Shown here: positions 1-8,841 of the stretch, piece by piece | Numbering within the stretch: position 1 is the first letter of the stretch | Layout of the letters: the number at the start of each line of letters is the position of its first letter | Source: Halalkalibacillus halophilus DSM 18494 | GTDB lineage: Bacteria > Bacillota > Bacilli > Bacillales > Alkalibacillaceae | Length of the DNA: 64,000 nucleotides | NCBI RefSeq assembly: GCF_000423105.1 | Contig: NZ_AUHI01000006.1 | Coordinates: 62,001 to 126,000, forward strand | Direction of reading: 5' to 3' | The notes under the pieces: model-generated | Seen by the model: the letters and a program-made list of their open reading frames with translations, nothing else | Told to the model about the DNA's origin: nothing | Databases searched by the model: none | Made by a program: the position numbers and the translations under genes

Positions 1-2
1 TG

Positions 3-188
3 TTTTTATATGAATACGGGGATGAAACAGCATTACCAGCTCTTGAGAAGGCACTAGAAGATCCTGAATTTGAAGTACGGATGCAAGCGAAAATGGCTTT
101 AGCTAGAATAAAAGAAGGCCAAGAAGCACAAGGATCCATTTGGAAACAGATGACGGAAATGACGAATAAGAAAAACCAGGAGGAATAA
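3..188 (+). CDS. HEAT-repeat protein, C-terminal fragment
   Basis: The reading frame is open from the left edge of the window and stops at TAA 186-188, so only the last 61 residues are visible. They include one HEAT-type helical pair (ALPALEKALEDPEFEVRMQA, then KMALARIKEG), the pattern used by superhelical scaffold proteins that bind other proteins. No catalytic motif is visible. The stop lies 2 bp before the start of the acetyltransferase gene, whose ribosome site sits inside this gene, so the two are probably co-transcribed. The rest of the protein lies outside the window, so its partner or role cannot be stated. Confidence 0.7.
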   Translation, partial: FLYEYGDETALPALEKALEDPEFEVRMQAKMALARIKEGQEAQGSIWKQMTEMTNKKNQEE

Positions 189-190
189 TT

Positions 191-1444
191 ATGCATCAAG
201 TAAGAGAGATCCAATCAGATGAACTAAGACAAAAAATAATTCTGGAACAGCAGGCTTATACAGCATATGCTGCTGAAAGCGATGAAGAAATTGATAAAGC
301 ACTAAAAAAAGAAAAAGAAGCTTTAAAAGAAATTGAAGGCCTTCATGCATACGGGGTATTTGAAGGGTCTCAGCTAATCGGCTCGATGTCGCTGTTAGAT
401 TTTCAGATGAACATCTTTGGATCCTATTTACCTGTTGGTGGGTTAAGTGATGTAGCTGTCGATTTGCTGCATAAAAAACGTCGCGTAGCTAAATCACTAG
501 TTGATTATTACTTGGAGCATTACGACCGCCAAGGATATGCGCTAACTGCTTTATATGCTTTCAGACCGGACTTTTATTACCAAATGGGCTTTGGATACGC
601 TGCCAAGAAAGATGTTTATACGGTATCACCATCTGCGTTCCCAAACTTTGGGGAAAAGTCGGACTTAACCTATGTCTCTAAAGATGAAGAACAAATGCTT
701 CTTGATTGTTATCATCGTTATGCAGACAAGCATCATGGCGTTATGAAAAAAGTCCCTTTCCAATATAAAAGGACCTTTGAGAAGTTCGGCATAAAAATCG
801 TCGGTGTGAAAAAAAATGGTCAATTAACTGGTTATGCTATTTTTTCTTTCAAAAAGCGCGAAATCAATAACAGCTTATCAAACAACATGACCATTCATGA
901 ATTTGTATACAATGATAAAGATGCACTGCAACAATTATCAACATTTTTCCATTCGCAAAAAGACCAAATCAACCGAATTACTTTTCCAACTCAAGATCCC
1001 TGGATGCATCACTTTTTCTCCGATCCGCGTGATGGGACAGATGAAATGTTACCGTTCGTTTATCATCAGACGAACCAATCAGGCGTTGGGTTTATGTACC
1101 GAATCATCAATGTTAAACGTCTATTTACGCAGTTAAGTAAGCATAACTTTAACAACATGACGCACACGGTTACCTTTAAAGTCAATGACACCATGTACCC
1201 TGCCAACGCAGGTGACGTCACTGTTGCGTTTAAAAACGGTAAGCCAACCGTCGTAAATGGTGCAAAAGCAGATACGGAAATTACGATTGATATTGCTGAT
1301 CTGACTAGTCTTGTATTAGGCGTTGTTGGGTTTAATAAACTTCATTTGTACGGAAAAACTACCGTTTCAAATGAAGACCATGTCGATACGATTGATAAAT
1401 TGTTTTTCGCTAAAGAGCAGCCAATTACGCTTACTAATTTTTAA
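191..1444 (+). CDS. Eis-like GNAT N-acetyltransferase
   Basis: This 417-residue protein has the layout of the Eis/enhanced-intracellular-survival acetyltransferase family: an N-terminal GNAT domain (about 1-150), a second GNAT-like domain (about 150-290) and a C-terminal SCP2-like sterol-carrier fold (about 300-417). The acetyl-CoA loop region is around residues 85-105 (VDLLHKKRRVAKSLVDYY), and the conserved 'YQMGFGYAAKKDVY' follows. Relatives acetylate amines of aminoglycosides or peptides, but the substrate cannot be read here. An AGGAGG ribosome site at 178-183 supports the ATG at 191. It follows the HEAT-repeat gene by 2 bp. An imperfect hairpin at 1472-1526 lies between it and the convergent ABC operon. 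Confidence 0.85.
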   Translation: MHQVREIQSDELRQKIILEQQAYTAYAAESDEEIDKALKKEKEALKEIEGLHAYGVFEGSQLIGSMSLLDFQMNIFGSYLPVGGLSDVAVDLLHKKRRVAKSLVDYYLEHYDRQGYALTALYAFRPDFYYQMGFGYAAKKDVYTVSPSAFPNFGEKSDLTYVSKDEEQMLLDCYHRYADKHHGVMKKVPFQYKRTFEKFGIKIVGVKKNGQLTGYAIFSFKKREINNSLSNNMTIHEFVYNDKDALQQLSTFFHSQKDQINRITFPTQDPWMHHFFSDPRDGTDEMLPFVYHQTNQSGVGFMYRIINVKRLFTQLSKHNFNNMTHTVTFKVNDTMYPANAGDVTVAFKNGKPTVVNGAKADTEITIDIADLTSLVLGVVGFNKLHLYGKTTVSNEDHVDTIDKLFFAKEQPITLTNF

Positions 1445-1471
1445 TATCATTTCTTTTGAATAAGAAAGAAA

Positions 1472-1526
1472 GTGGAGGACTCAAGGGTGTTTCGAAACTT
1501 TGAAAAACCTTTGAGACCATCTCCAC
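1472..1526. terminator. Imperfect hairpin between convergent genes
   Basis: GTGGAG (1472-1477) pairs with CTCCAC (1521-1526), and CTCAAGG pairs with CCTTTGAG further in, with internal mismatches. It lies between the Eis-like gene and the ABC operon. It lacks a clear U-run, so its function as a terminator is tentative. Confidence 0.35.
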
Positions 1527-1533
1527 CATTCCA

Positions 1534-2283
1534 TTATTCTATTTCATGAATTTGAACTGCATCACCAGCTGCATTCACTTCTAAACTTTCCGGAACCCTT
1601 AACACCACTGCATTTGGGTATAAATCATCATACTCTCTTCTTATTAAATTACTTCCACTTATTCCATTAGAAATAAAACGATTGGTGTAACTTTTCTCAA
1701 AGGAATATTTCGATATGCTAATTTCATTAGGTAAATTAATTTGTAATCGGCCACCTGAAATAATCATTTCCCCGATTTCTGGGTATTTTTCATTCATTTC
1801 ATAAGGTCCTAACATCACTTTGGAGGGAACAAACACTTGAAGGACAAGTTGCTCTTCTTGCCCCTCACTTCTTTGAATGAAAATAGTTGTATTAAAATGA
1901 TGATTGCCTGATACTTCAATTATTAACTCTTCTTGAGCATAATCTATGCGTTTTTCCTGTTGAAGATCAACTCCATCTAACTGTGCAAAGTCTAATGTCT
2001 CTCCCCCAAACCCTTGTGCATCTCTTATCTTTTCTGTTGCTTCTTTCAAATCACCTAAAGTTTCACTCGCTTCCTTACCACTTGCATGGTTCACAACACT
2101 AAAATACACTATAGACCCTATAAATAAAATAGTTATAAAAGTGTAAAGCAAGAAGACGTCAGATTTTTGTCTTATTTTCGAAGAAGTATATTTTTCTCTT
2201 CTCTTAAATAAATAGTTTATAATTAATCCAATTAAAATTAATACCAAAATAGGTAGGATGGATGCCATGATCTCTAACCTCAT
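1534..2283 (-). CDS. Membrane-anchored protein of YtrA-type ABC operon
   Basis: I do not recognise this 249-residue protein. It has two hydrophobic segments near the N-terminus (about 7-25 and 45-64) separated by a short basic loop (KRREKY), then an extracytoplasmic region of about 180 residues without cysteines. It is the last gene of a four-gene set (GntR regulator, ATPase, permease, this gene). Its ATG overlaps the permease stop codon (ATGA at 2280-2283), so translation is coupled. Position suggests an accessory subunit of the ABC system. The related operon at 33.9-35.9 kb has no counterpart. Confidence 0.6.
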   Translation of the reverse strand: MRLEIMASILPILVLILIGLIINYLFKRREKYTSSKIRQKSDVFLLYTFITILFIGSIVYFSVVNHASGKEASETLGDLKEATEKIRDAQGFGGETLDFAQLDGVDLQQEKRIDYAQEELIIEVSGNHHFNTTIFIQRSEGQEEQLVLQVFVPSKVMLGPYEMNEKYPEIGEMIISGGRLQINLPNEISISKYSFEKSYTNRFISNGISGSNLIRREYDDLYPNAVVLRVPESLEVNAAGDAVQIHEIE

Positions 2284-3014
2284 TTCTTCACCTCTCTACT
2301 AGCAGTGTAAAAGATTGTTGCTCCGAACAAAAAAGCACTTGTGAGAGTTATTTTGATTATAAATAGTAGCAAATTGTTTTCTAGAAAATAAAAGCTAGCT
2401 ACCTTTGAAATTGGTGTAGCAAAACTTATCATGAATAAACCAAATAAAACGACTGGTATGATTACTTTTAATAAAATATGAATGGAAGCTAAATGCCAAA
2501 TAAAGTAAGTAAATGCACCCGCAAACAATAAGTACATAAAAATCACTAGTACACTGATAATCGTCTCAAAGAACGTATATGCCTCAATGATTGCCACACT
2601 TTCTGATCCAAATATTAAATAATAGCTCGCTTTCAATGTAAATTCCGCCATCACAGTTGTTATCGTCGCAATAAAACTAACGATCACTAAAAAGCCGCCA
2701 TTAGCAAGGTGACTCGTCGTTCGACTGGAAACAAAAGTATGATCCATATCTATTGTTGACGTACGTATAATACCTACGGTGACCGCGATCATCCATGCTA
2801 CTGTAAAGAAAAAAATAATATCTCCAGTAATCATACTAATATTTAAATTAAAGACACCTCTAGTAGTGCCAGAACTCCCGGTACCTTGAAAGGAGATAAA
2901 CATCGCAAATAATTGGATAAAAACTAACGTTGTAAATAAACCACTGAAAACGCTTAGTTTAAATCTAATTTGCTTCTTCACATTATCCCAGTGGTTAACT
3001 TCTGTTAAATACAT
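2280..3014 (-). CDS. ABC-2 type permease, YtrC/D-like
   Basis: A 244-residue polytopic membrane protein with about six hydrophobic segments (starting near residues 23, 57, 103, 150, 182 and 216), the size of the single-domain ABC-2 permeases in GntR-controlled antibiotic-response operons. Its start lies 20 bp inside the end of the upstream ATPase gene, so the two are translationally coupled. It should form the membrane channel for the 300-residue ATPase. The exported or sensed substrate is unknown. The 235-residue permease at 35151-35858 is the equivalent subunit of a second, similar operon. Confidence 0.75.
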   Translation of the reverse strand: MYLTEVNHWDNVKKQIRFKLSVFSGLFTTLVFIQLFAMFISFQGTGSSGTTRGVFNLNISMITGDIIFFFTVAWMIAVTVGIIRTSTIDMDHTFVSSRTTSHLANGGFLVIVSFIATITTVMAEFTLKASYYLIFGSESVAIIEAYTFFETIISVLVIFMYLLFAGAFTYFIWHLASIHILLKVIIPVVLFGLFMISFATPISKVASFYFLENNLLLFIIKITLTSAFLFGATIFYTASREVKK

Positions 3015-3897
3015 CGTCGATCCCTCCTTTTTTGCTTGTTGTCAGGTACATCGTTAAATCTGCTGATGCCACACTAGAAGTCGCTAGCCCTTCCTGATTA
3101 ATGTACTGTAGCTCGGCGGTGGTTAAATCATTATTAATAACAACATATTGTTGCTCTGAGGAAATTTCTCGTTTATAAATTACTTCTCTTTTTTCTATAA
3201 GTTGGGTTAACTTAGATGATGACCCCGTGATCCCAATAGTATAAGACTGCAATTGATCGATAGAAGAGTGTAGTTGGACTTTCCCATTATCCATCAACAG
3301 AATATTTTCTAAGAAATCTTCTAACTCATTAAAAAGGTGTGTAGATATAATGATCGTACGAGGATGAGCTATATAGTCCTTTAAGATAGTTCGGTAAAAT
3401 TCTTGTCGCACTGCATAATCCATCCCAGTAGTAGGTTCATCAAAAATCGTTAAGGGGCATCTTGCTGCAATTCCTATGATTGTTTGAAAAGTCATTTTCC
3501 TTCCTTTAGAAAGCGATTGTACTTGTTCATCACTGTGAAATTCATGATATTGAAACAGCTTGAGAGCAAGCTCGTGGTTCCAATTCGTATAAAAAGATTT
3601 TGCGAAATCTAGGATATTAGATAGTGGAACATCTTGAGGCAGGGTCATATAATCATCAACATAAATGGCATTGGCAGAAACCTTTAAAGAATTAAAGGGA
3701 TTTTCTTCAAACACTCTCACAGAACCGCTAGAGGGCTTAAAATATCCCATAATAGTTTTAAGTAATGTTGTTTTACCAGCACCATTTCTTCCAATCAACC
3801 CCGTAATCGTGTTCTCTTCAATCGTGAAAGTTACATCATCAACTGCAGCAAATTTTTTATACCGCTTTGTTAGATTCTCGCATTGAATAGCTTTCAA
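2995..3897 (-). CDS. ABC transporter ATP-binding protein, YtrB-like
   Basis: A 300-residue ABC ATPase. It has Walker A GRNGAGKTT (about 37-45), a signature region QSLSKGRK with LSKG replacing the classic LSGGQ, Walker B LTIFDEP with a TTGMD D-loop, and the switch histidine in STHLFNE. The last 80 residues form the extension common in this subfamily. It starts 3 bp after the GntR regulator and overlaps the permease by 20 bp. By analogy to the B. subtilis ytr operon it may respond to cell-wall-active compounds, which is inference. Compare the paralogue at 34274-35161, where the Walker B proline is serine. Confidence 0.85.
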   Translation of the reverse strand: MKAIQCENLTKRYKKFAAVDDVTFTIEENTITGLIGRNGAGKTTLLKTIMGYFKPSSGSVRVFEENPFNSLKVSANAIYVDDYMTLPQDVPLSNILDFAKSFYTNWNHELALKLFQYHEFHSDEQVQSLSKGRKMTFQTIIGIAARCPLTIFDEPTTGMDYAVRQEFYRTILKDYIAHPRTIIISTHLFNELEDFLENILLMDNGKVQLHSSIDQLQSYTIGITGSSSKLTQLIEKREVIYKREISSEQQYVVINNDLTTAELQYINQEGLATSSVASADLTMYLTTSKKGGIDDVFNRS

Positions 3898-3899
3898 TT

Positions 3900-4271
3900 T
3901 TATTCACCCTTTCTCACTTCATCTAATAATCTAATTAATTCCTCTCGACTCACATTTAAGTAATCCGCTTCTTTTACAACATCCTCGATCAAATGCTTAA
4001 GATTCTCACTTTTTCGCTTTTCTAAAATGATGGATTTAGCTTCCGAAGTCACGAACATGCCTAGCCCTCTTTTTTTGTATACAATTTGATAATCAGCAAG
4101 AAGATTAAGTCCTTTGGCTGCTGTAGCTGGATTTATATTTAGTAAATCGGCCAATTGATATTGGGAATATATTTTGTCATCTGCTTTCAAATTATCATTT
4201 AGTATTTCTGTTTCTAACCATTCCGAAATCTGGACGTAGATTGGTTTCATGCTATTCGGATTAAGGACCAT
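3900..4271 (-). CDS. GntR-family regulator, YtrA subfamily
   Basis: A 123-residue regulator of the short YtrA type. It has a winged-helix GntR DNA-binding domain (about 8-80, with SQYQLADLLNINPATAAKGL as the recognition region) and only a short helical dimerisation tail instead of a large ligand domain. It heads the operon with the ATPase, permease and a fourth gene. A perfect 9-bp dyad with a 6-bp spacer lies 31 bp upstream of the start (4302-4325), just below a good -10 element, as expected for autorepression. It is paralogous to the 125-residue regulator at 33900. Confidence 0.88.
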   Translation of the reverse strand: MVLNPNSMKPIYVQISEWLETEILNDNLKADDKIYSQYQLADLLNINPATAAKGLNLLADYQIVYKKRGLGMFVTSEAKSIILEKRKSENLKHLIEDVVKEADYLNVSREELIRLLDEVRKGE

Positions 4272-4301
4272 TCATTCTCACCTGCCTACTTTATGTAAGT
4301 C

Positions 4302-4342
4302 AGTGCATTAGTGATGTAATGCACTAGTTTTATTTTAGTATA
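4302..4342 (-). promoter_or_regulatory. Promoter -10 and operator dyad of the YtrA-type operon
   Basis: Reading on the minus strand, a TATACT -10 element (4337-4342) is followed by AGTGCATTA, a 6-bp spacer and TAATGCACT, a perfect dyad at 4302-4325. From memory, the B. subtilis YtrA operator is an AGTGTA/TACACT inverted repeat with similar spacing, so this is a strong candidate operator. A TTTACT -35 element sits 16 bp before the -10. Confidence 0.7.
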
Positions 4343-4375
4343 GCACGTCATTTCCAAAAGTAAATATAAATATTA

Positions 4376-4409
4376 AAAAGCACTTTCACCGGATGGCGAA
4401 AGTGCTTTT
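4376..4409. terminator. Intrinsic terminator, mcp gene
   Basis: AAAAGCACTTTC (4376-4387) pairs perfectly with GAAAGTGCTTTT (4398-4409). It lies 40 bp past the stop of the chemoreceptor gene on the minus strand. The flanking A and T runs would let it work in both directions. Confidence 0.85.
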
Positions 4410-4448
4410 ATGGAGCTGGTAACCTAAGTGTTTTCCAATTGGTTTTTA

Positions 4449-6146
4449 TTATATTTTATACTGACTAACCAATTGGTTTAGCTCTTCTGCTAATTTAGAA
4501 AGGTCATCTGCACTAGCAGATACTTCTTCCATGGAACTTGAAGATTCTTCTACAGAGGCTGATGTTTGTTCTACACCTGCTGCTGATTCTTCTGAGATCG
4601 ATGCAATCTCTTCAATAGCTGTATTCATTTCTTGACTATCATTTGCTATTTCCGTTAGGTTCACTGTTACGTCTTGGATATTTGTTGCCATACCTTGGAC
4701 GGCTTCTTTAATTTGTGCAAACGTTCCTTCCGTTGTTTGCATGCTTGCTGTTCCTTTTTCCACTTCATCGTACCCTGATTGTAGAGCACTAGTTACTGCT
4801 GTTGATTCTCTTTGTATGCCATCGACAATATTTGTGATGTCTGAGATCGAATCACCGACTTGTTCAGCTAGTTTTCTAACTTCATCCGCGACTACAGCAA
4901 AGCCTTTACCGTGTTCGCCAGCTCTTGCTGCTTCAATGGCAGCATTTAATGCAAGTAGATTGGTTTGTTCCGCTATGTCTTTAATCACTTTTACTAATTT
5001 TGAAATTTCTTGTGACTGTTGATCAAGTCCAGTTACTTTTTCAACTGCGTCCCGTACAATTCGATCAATCGCCTGCATCTGTTGAACCGATTCGGTCATT
5101 ATTTCACTACCATTATTCGTTTGAGTTAATACTTGTGAAGAGGTTTCATAAACTTCTCCACCTCTTGTGTTTGCTATGTTAACCTTTTCTGTAAAGCTAC
5201 CCATTTTCTCAGAAAGCTCACTCGCATGATTTGCTTGAGATTCTGATCCAGATGAAAGTTCTTGCATCGTGCTTGCTATTTGTTGAGATCCTGATTTCAC
5301 TTCATCCGAGCTTTGGGTTAATTCTTCACTCTGGGCTGATACAGATTGAGAAACGTCACGAATTTTTGTTAACATTTGACGGTTCTGTTCCGTCATATCA
5401 TTCGTTGACTCTACTAATTGACCAATCTCGTCATTCGTCTTTTTCTCTAGGGGTTCTTGACTTAAGTCACCCTCGGAAACGGCTTTCATTCGATTCATTA
5501 CTTGTTTAATTGGATTGGTAATCATATTTGCCATGGCTAAGGCGATTACAATTCCTAAAACTAATACTAACCCTGAAATCGCAAGTCCAATCCACATAAT
5601 CATATTTCCTGCATTAATCGCATCTTGCCCAGTTTGACTAATAATGTCTCGTCGTTCTGCTGCTACACTTTCAAAACCATCCATAATCTCTCTTGCTTCC
5701 GTTTGGGCATCTTGCCTTAACATTTGACTAGCAACGGTTTCGTTTCCATTATCATACGCTACAAAGATTTCTTCCGTAATTAATTGCTCCCACTCTTCAC
5801 TACGAGTAATCAGCTCTTGTAATTCTTGTGAGTTGGTTGCAGATAATATGTATTCTTCATGAGCGATACTACTTTCTGTATACATATCAAATCGTTCTTT
5901 AAGTTCTTCATCACCATACAGCACATATGCTCTTGCAAGTGCTATTCGTTGAGCCATATTAAAGGCTAATCCCTCGTCCGCTTCCATTAATGGTAATTCT
6001 TCATTTACAATTTCGTCTGTGTCATTATTGATTGTATTAACCGCATAAAAGTTAAATGCTCCTAAAGTTAATACTAAAAATATCACACTTAAAAAGCCCG
6101 CTAAAATTTTTGCGCGCACACTTTTCAACGCTAACTTCTTTTTCAT
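4449..6146 (-). CDS. Methyl-accepting chemotaxis protein
   Basis: A 565-residue chemoreceptor: first membrane span (about 13-33), a four-helix-bundle type extracellular sensor (about 35-180), second span (about 183-205), HAMP domain (about 206-260) and a long cytoplasmic signalling coiled coil. The hairpin tip that contacts CheW and CheA is present (IAEQTNLLALNAAIEAARAG, then EHGKGFAVVADEVRKLAEQ). No C-terminal NWETF-like CheR tether is seen. The ligand is unknown. It follows a cheW gene by 42 bp in the same direction, and an AGGAGGAAG ribosome site precedes the ATG. The pair probably shares the sigma-D promoter upstream of cheW. Confidence 0.93.
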   Translation of the reverse strand: MKKKLALKSVRAKILAGFLSVIFLVLTLGAFNFYAVNTINNDTDEIVNEELPLMEADEGLAFNMAQRIALARAYVLYGDEELKERFDMYTESSIAHEEYILSATNSQELQELITRSEEWEQLITEEIFVAYDNGNETVASQMLRQDAQTEAREIMDGFESVAAERRDIISQTGQDAINAGNMIMWIGLAISGLVLVLGIVIALAMANMITNPIKQVMNRMKAVSEGDLSQEPLEKKTNDEIGQLVESTNDMTEQNRQMLTKIRDVSQSVSAQSEELTQSSDEVKSGSQQIASTMQELSSGSESQANHASELSEKMGSFTEKVNIANTRGGEVYETSSQVLTQTNNGSEIMTESVQQMQAIDRIVRDAVEKVTGLDQQSQEISKLVKVIKDIAEQTNLLALNAAIEAARAGEHGKGFAVVADEVRKLAEQVGDSISDITNIVDGIQRESTAVTSALQSGYDEVEKGTASMQTTEGTFAQIKEAVQGMATNIQDVTVNLTEIANDSQEMNTAIEEIASISEESAAGVEQTSASVEESSSSMEEVSASADDLSKLAEELNQLVSQYKI

Positions 6147-6188
6147 CTTCTTCCTCCTAATTATGTGAATCTAAGTTGAAAAAACATA

Positions 6189-6632
6189 TTATACAATGTT
6201 TAATTCTTCAAAGTGAATCACTCGGTCTAAATCTAGTAATACTAATAACTTCTCTTCGTAATGAGCGACACCAGTTATGTATTCCTTATGCACACCTGAA
6301 ATCATCCCAGGTGGTTCTTCAATTTCATCATCATTAAGGTCTATCACTTCTGTTGCACGATCTACTATTGTTCCAACTTGTTCTTGGTCAATAGTTAAGA
6401 TGAGCACGCGTGTATCTGCTTGTTGTTCTGTCGTACCCATTTCTAATTTTTCTTTTAGGTCTATCACAGGTGTAATTTTCCCGCGTAACTCGAAAATTCC
6501 TTTCATGGATACTGGCATTTGTGGCATTGATGTAAGTTCAGGAACCTTCTCAATCGAACGGACTTGTTGAATATTAATCGCAAATCGTTCATTATTTAAC
6601 TGAAAAACGATATATTTAGAAGTAGCTTCCAT
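6189..6632 (-). CDS. cheW: CheW chemotaxis coupling protein
   Basis: A 147-residue single CheW domain spanning almost the whole protein. Recognisable elements are the start 'YIVFQLNNERFAINIQQVRSIEK', the central 'GIFELRGKITPVIDLKEKL' and 'VGTIVDRATEVIDL'. It bridges chemoreceptors to the CheA kinase at the inner face of the membrane. It is placed directly upstream of a receptor gene and outside any visible che operon, so it may be a dedicated or additional coupling protein. A sigma-D-type promoter lies about 55 bp upstream, which matches motility control. Confidence 0.92.
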   Translation of the reverse strand: MEATSKYIVFQLNNERFAINIQQVRSIEKVPELTSMPQMPVSMKGIFELRGKITPVIDLKEKLEMGTTEQQADTRVLILTIDQEQVGTIVDRATEVIDLNDDEIEEPPGMISGVHKEYITGVAHYEEKLLVLLDLDRVIHFEELNIV

Positions 6633-6684
6633 GTTGGTCCTCCTTTCCTTGTTATTAACTTAAAAGCACATGCCTCTTTTCTTA

Positions 6685-6711
6685 TTATCGACAATTCTGT
6701 ACATATTTTTA
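6685..6711 (-). promoter_or_regulatory. Sigma-D (motility) promoter of cheW-mcp
   Basis: On the minus strand TAAA (6708-6711), exactly 15 bp, then GTCGATAA (6685-6692). The B. subtilis sigma-D consensus is TAAA, 14-16 bp, GCCGATAT. Position ahead of cheW and a chemoreceptor gene fits that regulon. Confidence 0.75.
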
Positions 6712-6748
6712 CCTAAATCTTTATAACTAATTTGAATGAGGTGTATTT

Positions 6749-7189
6749 ATGAAAATTTTCATTGACGCAGATGCCTGTCCAGTAACTAATGTCGTAATAG
6801 AAGAAGCATTTAAGCGGGATATTTTAGTAACTCTTGTGAAAAGCTATGCCCATTTTTCACCAAATGATCAACAGCCAGGTGTAGAAACAATTTATGTAGA
6901 CTCCGCTTCTGAAGCTGCAGATTATAAATTAATCGCATTAGTAAAACAGGGGGACATGATTATCACGCAAGACTACGGTTTAGCCTCATTAGGATTAAAT
7001 AAAGGCTGTCATGTGCTTCATCATAAAGGTTTTGTATACACGCACGATAATATTGACCAACTATTACAGTCGCGCTATCTAAGTGCAATGGCAAGAAAAA
7101 GCGGTCAACGCACAAAAGGTCCTAAGGCGTTTACCAACCAGGATCAAGAAAAATTTCGCAACAAGTTAATAGAAGTTTTGGAACCATAA
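6749..7189 (+). CDS. YaiI/YqxD family protein (DUF188, UPF0178)
   Basis: A 146-residue cytoplasmic protein of the UPF0178 family, recognised by its N-terminal MKIFIDADACPVTNVV, which is nearly invariant in the family. DADACP and the later 'DMIITQDYGLASL' carry the conserved acidic residues that resemble PIN-like nuclease metal sites, though the biochemical role is not established. It is a single gene between the cheW-mcp pair and a perfect terminator at 7194-7225. Length matches the family (about 145-155). It is followed by one of the phased intergenic arrays. Confidence 0.88.
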   Translation: MKIFIDADACPVTNVVIEEAFKRDILVTLVKSYAHFSPNDQQPGVETIYVDSASEAADYKLIALVKQGDMIITQDYGLASLGLNKGCHVLHHKGFVYTHDNIDQLLQSRYLSAMARKSGQRTKGPKAFTNQDQEKFRNKLIEVLEP

Positions 7190-7193
7190 AATT

Positions 7194-7225
7194 AGACCCG
7201 TTCAGCGCTTACGCCAAACGGGTCT
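7194..7225 (+). terminator. Intrinsic terminator after YaiI-like gene
   Basis: AGACCCGTT (7194-7202) pairs with AACGGGTCT (7217-7225), followed by TTCC. It begins 5 bp after the stop codon and separates that gene from the array beyond. Confidence 0.75.
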
Positions 7226-7270
7226 TCCACAGAGTTGATCAGTTCTACAAATTCTTTCCTTAGCGTCAGT

Positions 7271-7381
7271 ATTGAAATTTGTAACGGCTTATCAGACTTA
7301 ATATTACTTTATCGAACTTTACGGCTGCTTTATCAGACTTAATTTTTCTTTAATGAACTTCGTAGCTACTTTTCCAACTTT
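7271..7381 (-). repeat. Phased intergenic array A1 (GTCTGAT/GTTCGAT class)
   Basis: About six degenerate units. The words ATCAGACTT and ATCGAACTT (AAGTCTGAT and AAGTTCGAT on the minus strand) start at 7291, 7311, 7332, 7352 and near 7372, with a weaker copy at 7271. The spacing alternates 20 and 21 bp. This is the same two-word dimer, in opposite orientation, as array A7 at 52.2 kb. It fills the convergent gap between the YaiI-like gene and the amidase gene, on the side away from the only terminator. Confidence 0.75.
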
Positions 7382-7425
7382 CCACTTTTAAAATTACGTC
7401 ACTCTTTTTCTATCCACAAATAATT

Positions 7426-8829
7426 TTAGTTTCGGTAAAGGATTTTATATTGATCCCACCATGGATAGGCTTGTTCGATTTGGCCGGCTAGTTGGAATAG
7501 GAGGCTTTCACTTCCTAGTGGTCCAGTAAATTGCATTCCAACCGGCAAGCCGTTCTCAGACCAATGAACAGGGACACTCATCGATGGTTGGCCGCTAATA
7601 TTGGTAAGTGGTGTGAAACTACAGTAATCAATGAAATTTCGGTAGAATGCATCTTCACTTGTATGATTAGCTTCTCCAGTTTTTAAAGGTAATTTATTTA
7701 GCACTGGTGAGAGTAGTAGGTCGTACTGTTCATGTAGTGCGATTAGTTTTTGTGAAGCAAAGTATAACTTAACTCTAGCTTCTTCATACTGTTGTGCAGA
7801 CATTTCTTCCCCTCTACGAAGCACCATCTCAGATAGCTTTTCCAAGTTTTCAGAAGAGGGTTTCACTTGCATCATTTGGGCTAGGTGTTTGATTACAACG
7901 GAGCCAGATCCCATCCAGACATCAATAAAACTTTTGGCGAATTCATCTAGGTTAAAATCTACTTTTACTTCCTCGACTTCATGTCCGAGTTTCTCTAACA
8001 TTGCTACTGTCTTCGCATGGGCTTTTTTAGTTTCTGAATCTACATACGCTTGGCCATTCCAATCGATTGTAGTAGCAATCTTTAACTTGTAAAAAGGCCT
8101 GTTAATCGCGTCAACATAGCTTTCTTCACCCGAAACACTTGGATATAACTCATATGGCCCCTTCCCTTTTAATGCATCTAATAACGTTGCACTATCACGA
8201 ACCGATTTCGTAACAGCATGACTGGTTGCAATCTGATTTACGTATGGAGAATATGGGAGTAATCCTCTTGATGGCTTCAACCCAAATAAACCAGTACAAG
8301 AGGCTGGGATTCGAATCGAACCTCCACCGTCACTTGCATGTGCAAACGGCACCATACCTGCTACTACGGCTGCTGCTGCTCCACCGCTGGAACCGCCTGG
8401 TGAAAATGCATGATTCCACGGATTCAAAGTTGGACCAAACAATTCAGGTTCTGTTGTTGGCAGGAAGCCGAACTCTGGTGTGTTAGTTTTACCAAGAAAC
8501 ACTAAGCCTGCTTTTCTAAACCGTTCCACAATCAGATCATCTGCTTCCGCGACATAATTCTGTTGTAATTTAGACCCATTTGTATAAGGATGGCCTTTTA
8601 CTGGATTCAGATCTTTTACCGCGAAAGGAAGACCTCGCAGTGGCCCTGTTTGGGTGGCATTTTCCCCTGTTTGTGCACGTGCTTCTTCAAACATCGTGTG
8701 GACAAAAGCATTGATTTTCGGATTTAATTTTTCTATTTGACCGATATAATGTTCTACCACTTCTTCTTGTGTTATTTCCCTTTGGTCTATTAACCCTTTT
8801 AGTCCTGTTGCATCATAGTTTGCAAACAT
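7426..8829 (-). CDS. Amidase signature family hydrolase
   Basis: A 467-residue amidase of the AS family, normal length. The Ser-cisSer-Lys triad is in place: Lys72 (GLPFAVKD), Ser147 in SPGGSSGG, and the nucleophile Ser171 in DGGGSIRIPAS. Such enzymes hydrolyse C-N bonds of small amides. It does not look like a GatA subunit because no gatC/gatB neighbours exist, so the substrate is open. It starts 12 bp after the P1-family peptidase gene and is the last gene of a run beginning with desK-desR. A cytoplasmic location is expected (no signal peptide). Confidence 0.9.
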   Translation of the reverse strand: MFANYDATGLKGLIDQREITQEEVVEHYIGQIEKLNPKINAFVHTMFEEARAQTGENATQTGPLRGLPFAVKDLNPVKGHPYTNGSKLQQNYVAEADDLIVERFRKAGLVFLGKTNTPEFGFLPTTEPELFGPTLNPWNHAFSPGGSSGGAAAAVVAGMVPFAHASDGGGSIRIPASCTGLFGLKPSRGLLPYSPYVNQIATSHAVTKSVRDSATLLDALKGKGPYELYPSVSGEESYVDAINRPFYKLKIATTIDWNGQAYVDSETKKAHAKTVAMLEKLGHEVEEVKVDFNLDEFAKSFIDVWMGSGSVVIKHLAQMMQVKPSSENLEKLSEMVLRRGEEMSAQQYEEARVKLYFASQKLIALHEQYDLLLSPVLNKLPLKTGEANHTSEDAFYRNFIDYCSFTPLTNISGQPSMSVPVHWSENGLPVGMQFTGPLGSESLLFQLAGQIEQAYPWWDQYKILYRN

Positions 8830-8841
8830 CGAATATCTCCT

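Noticed and set aside
4741..5022. Open frames on the plus strand within the chemoreceptor gene
   Set aside because: Antisense shadows of the coiled-coil coding sequence without start signals.
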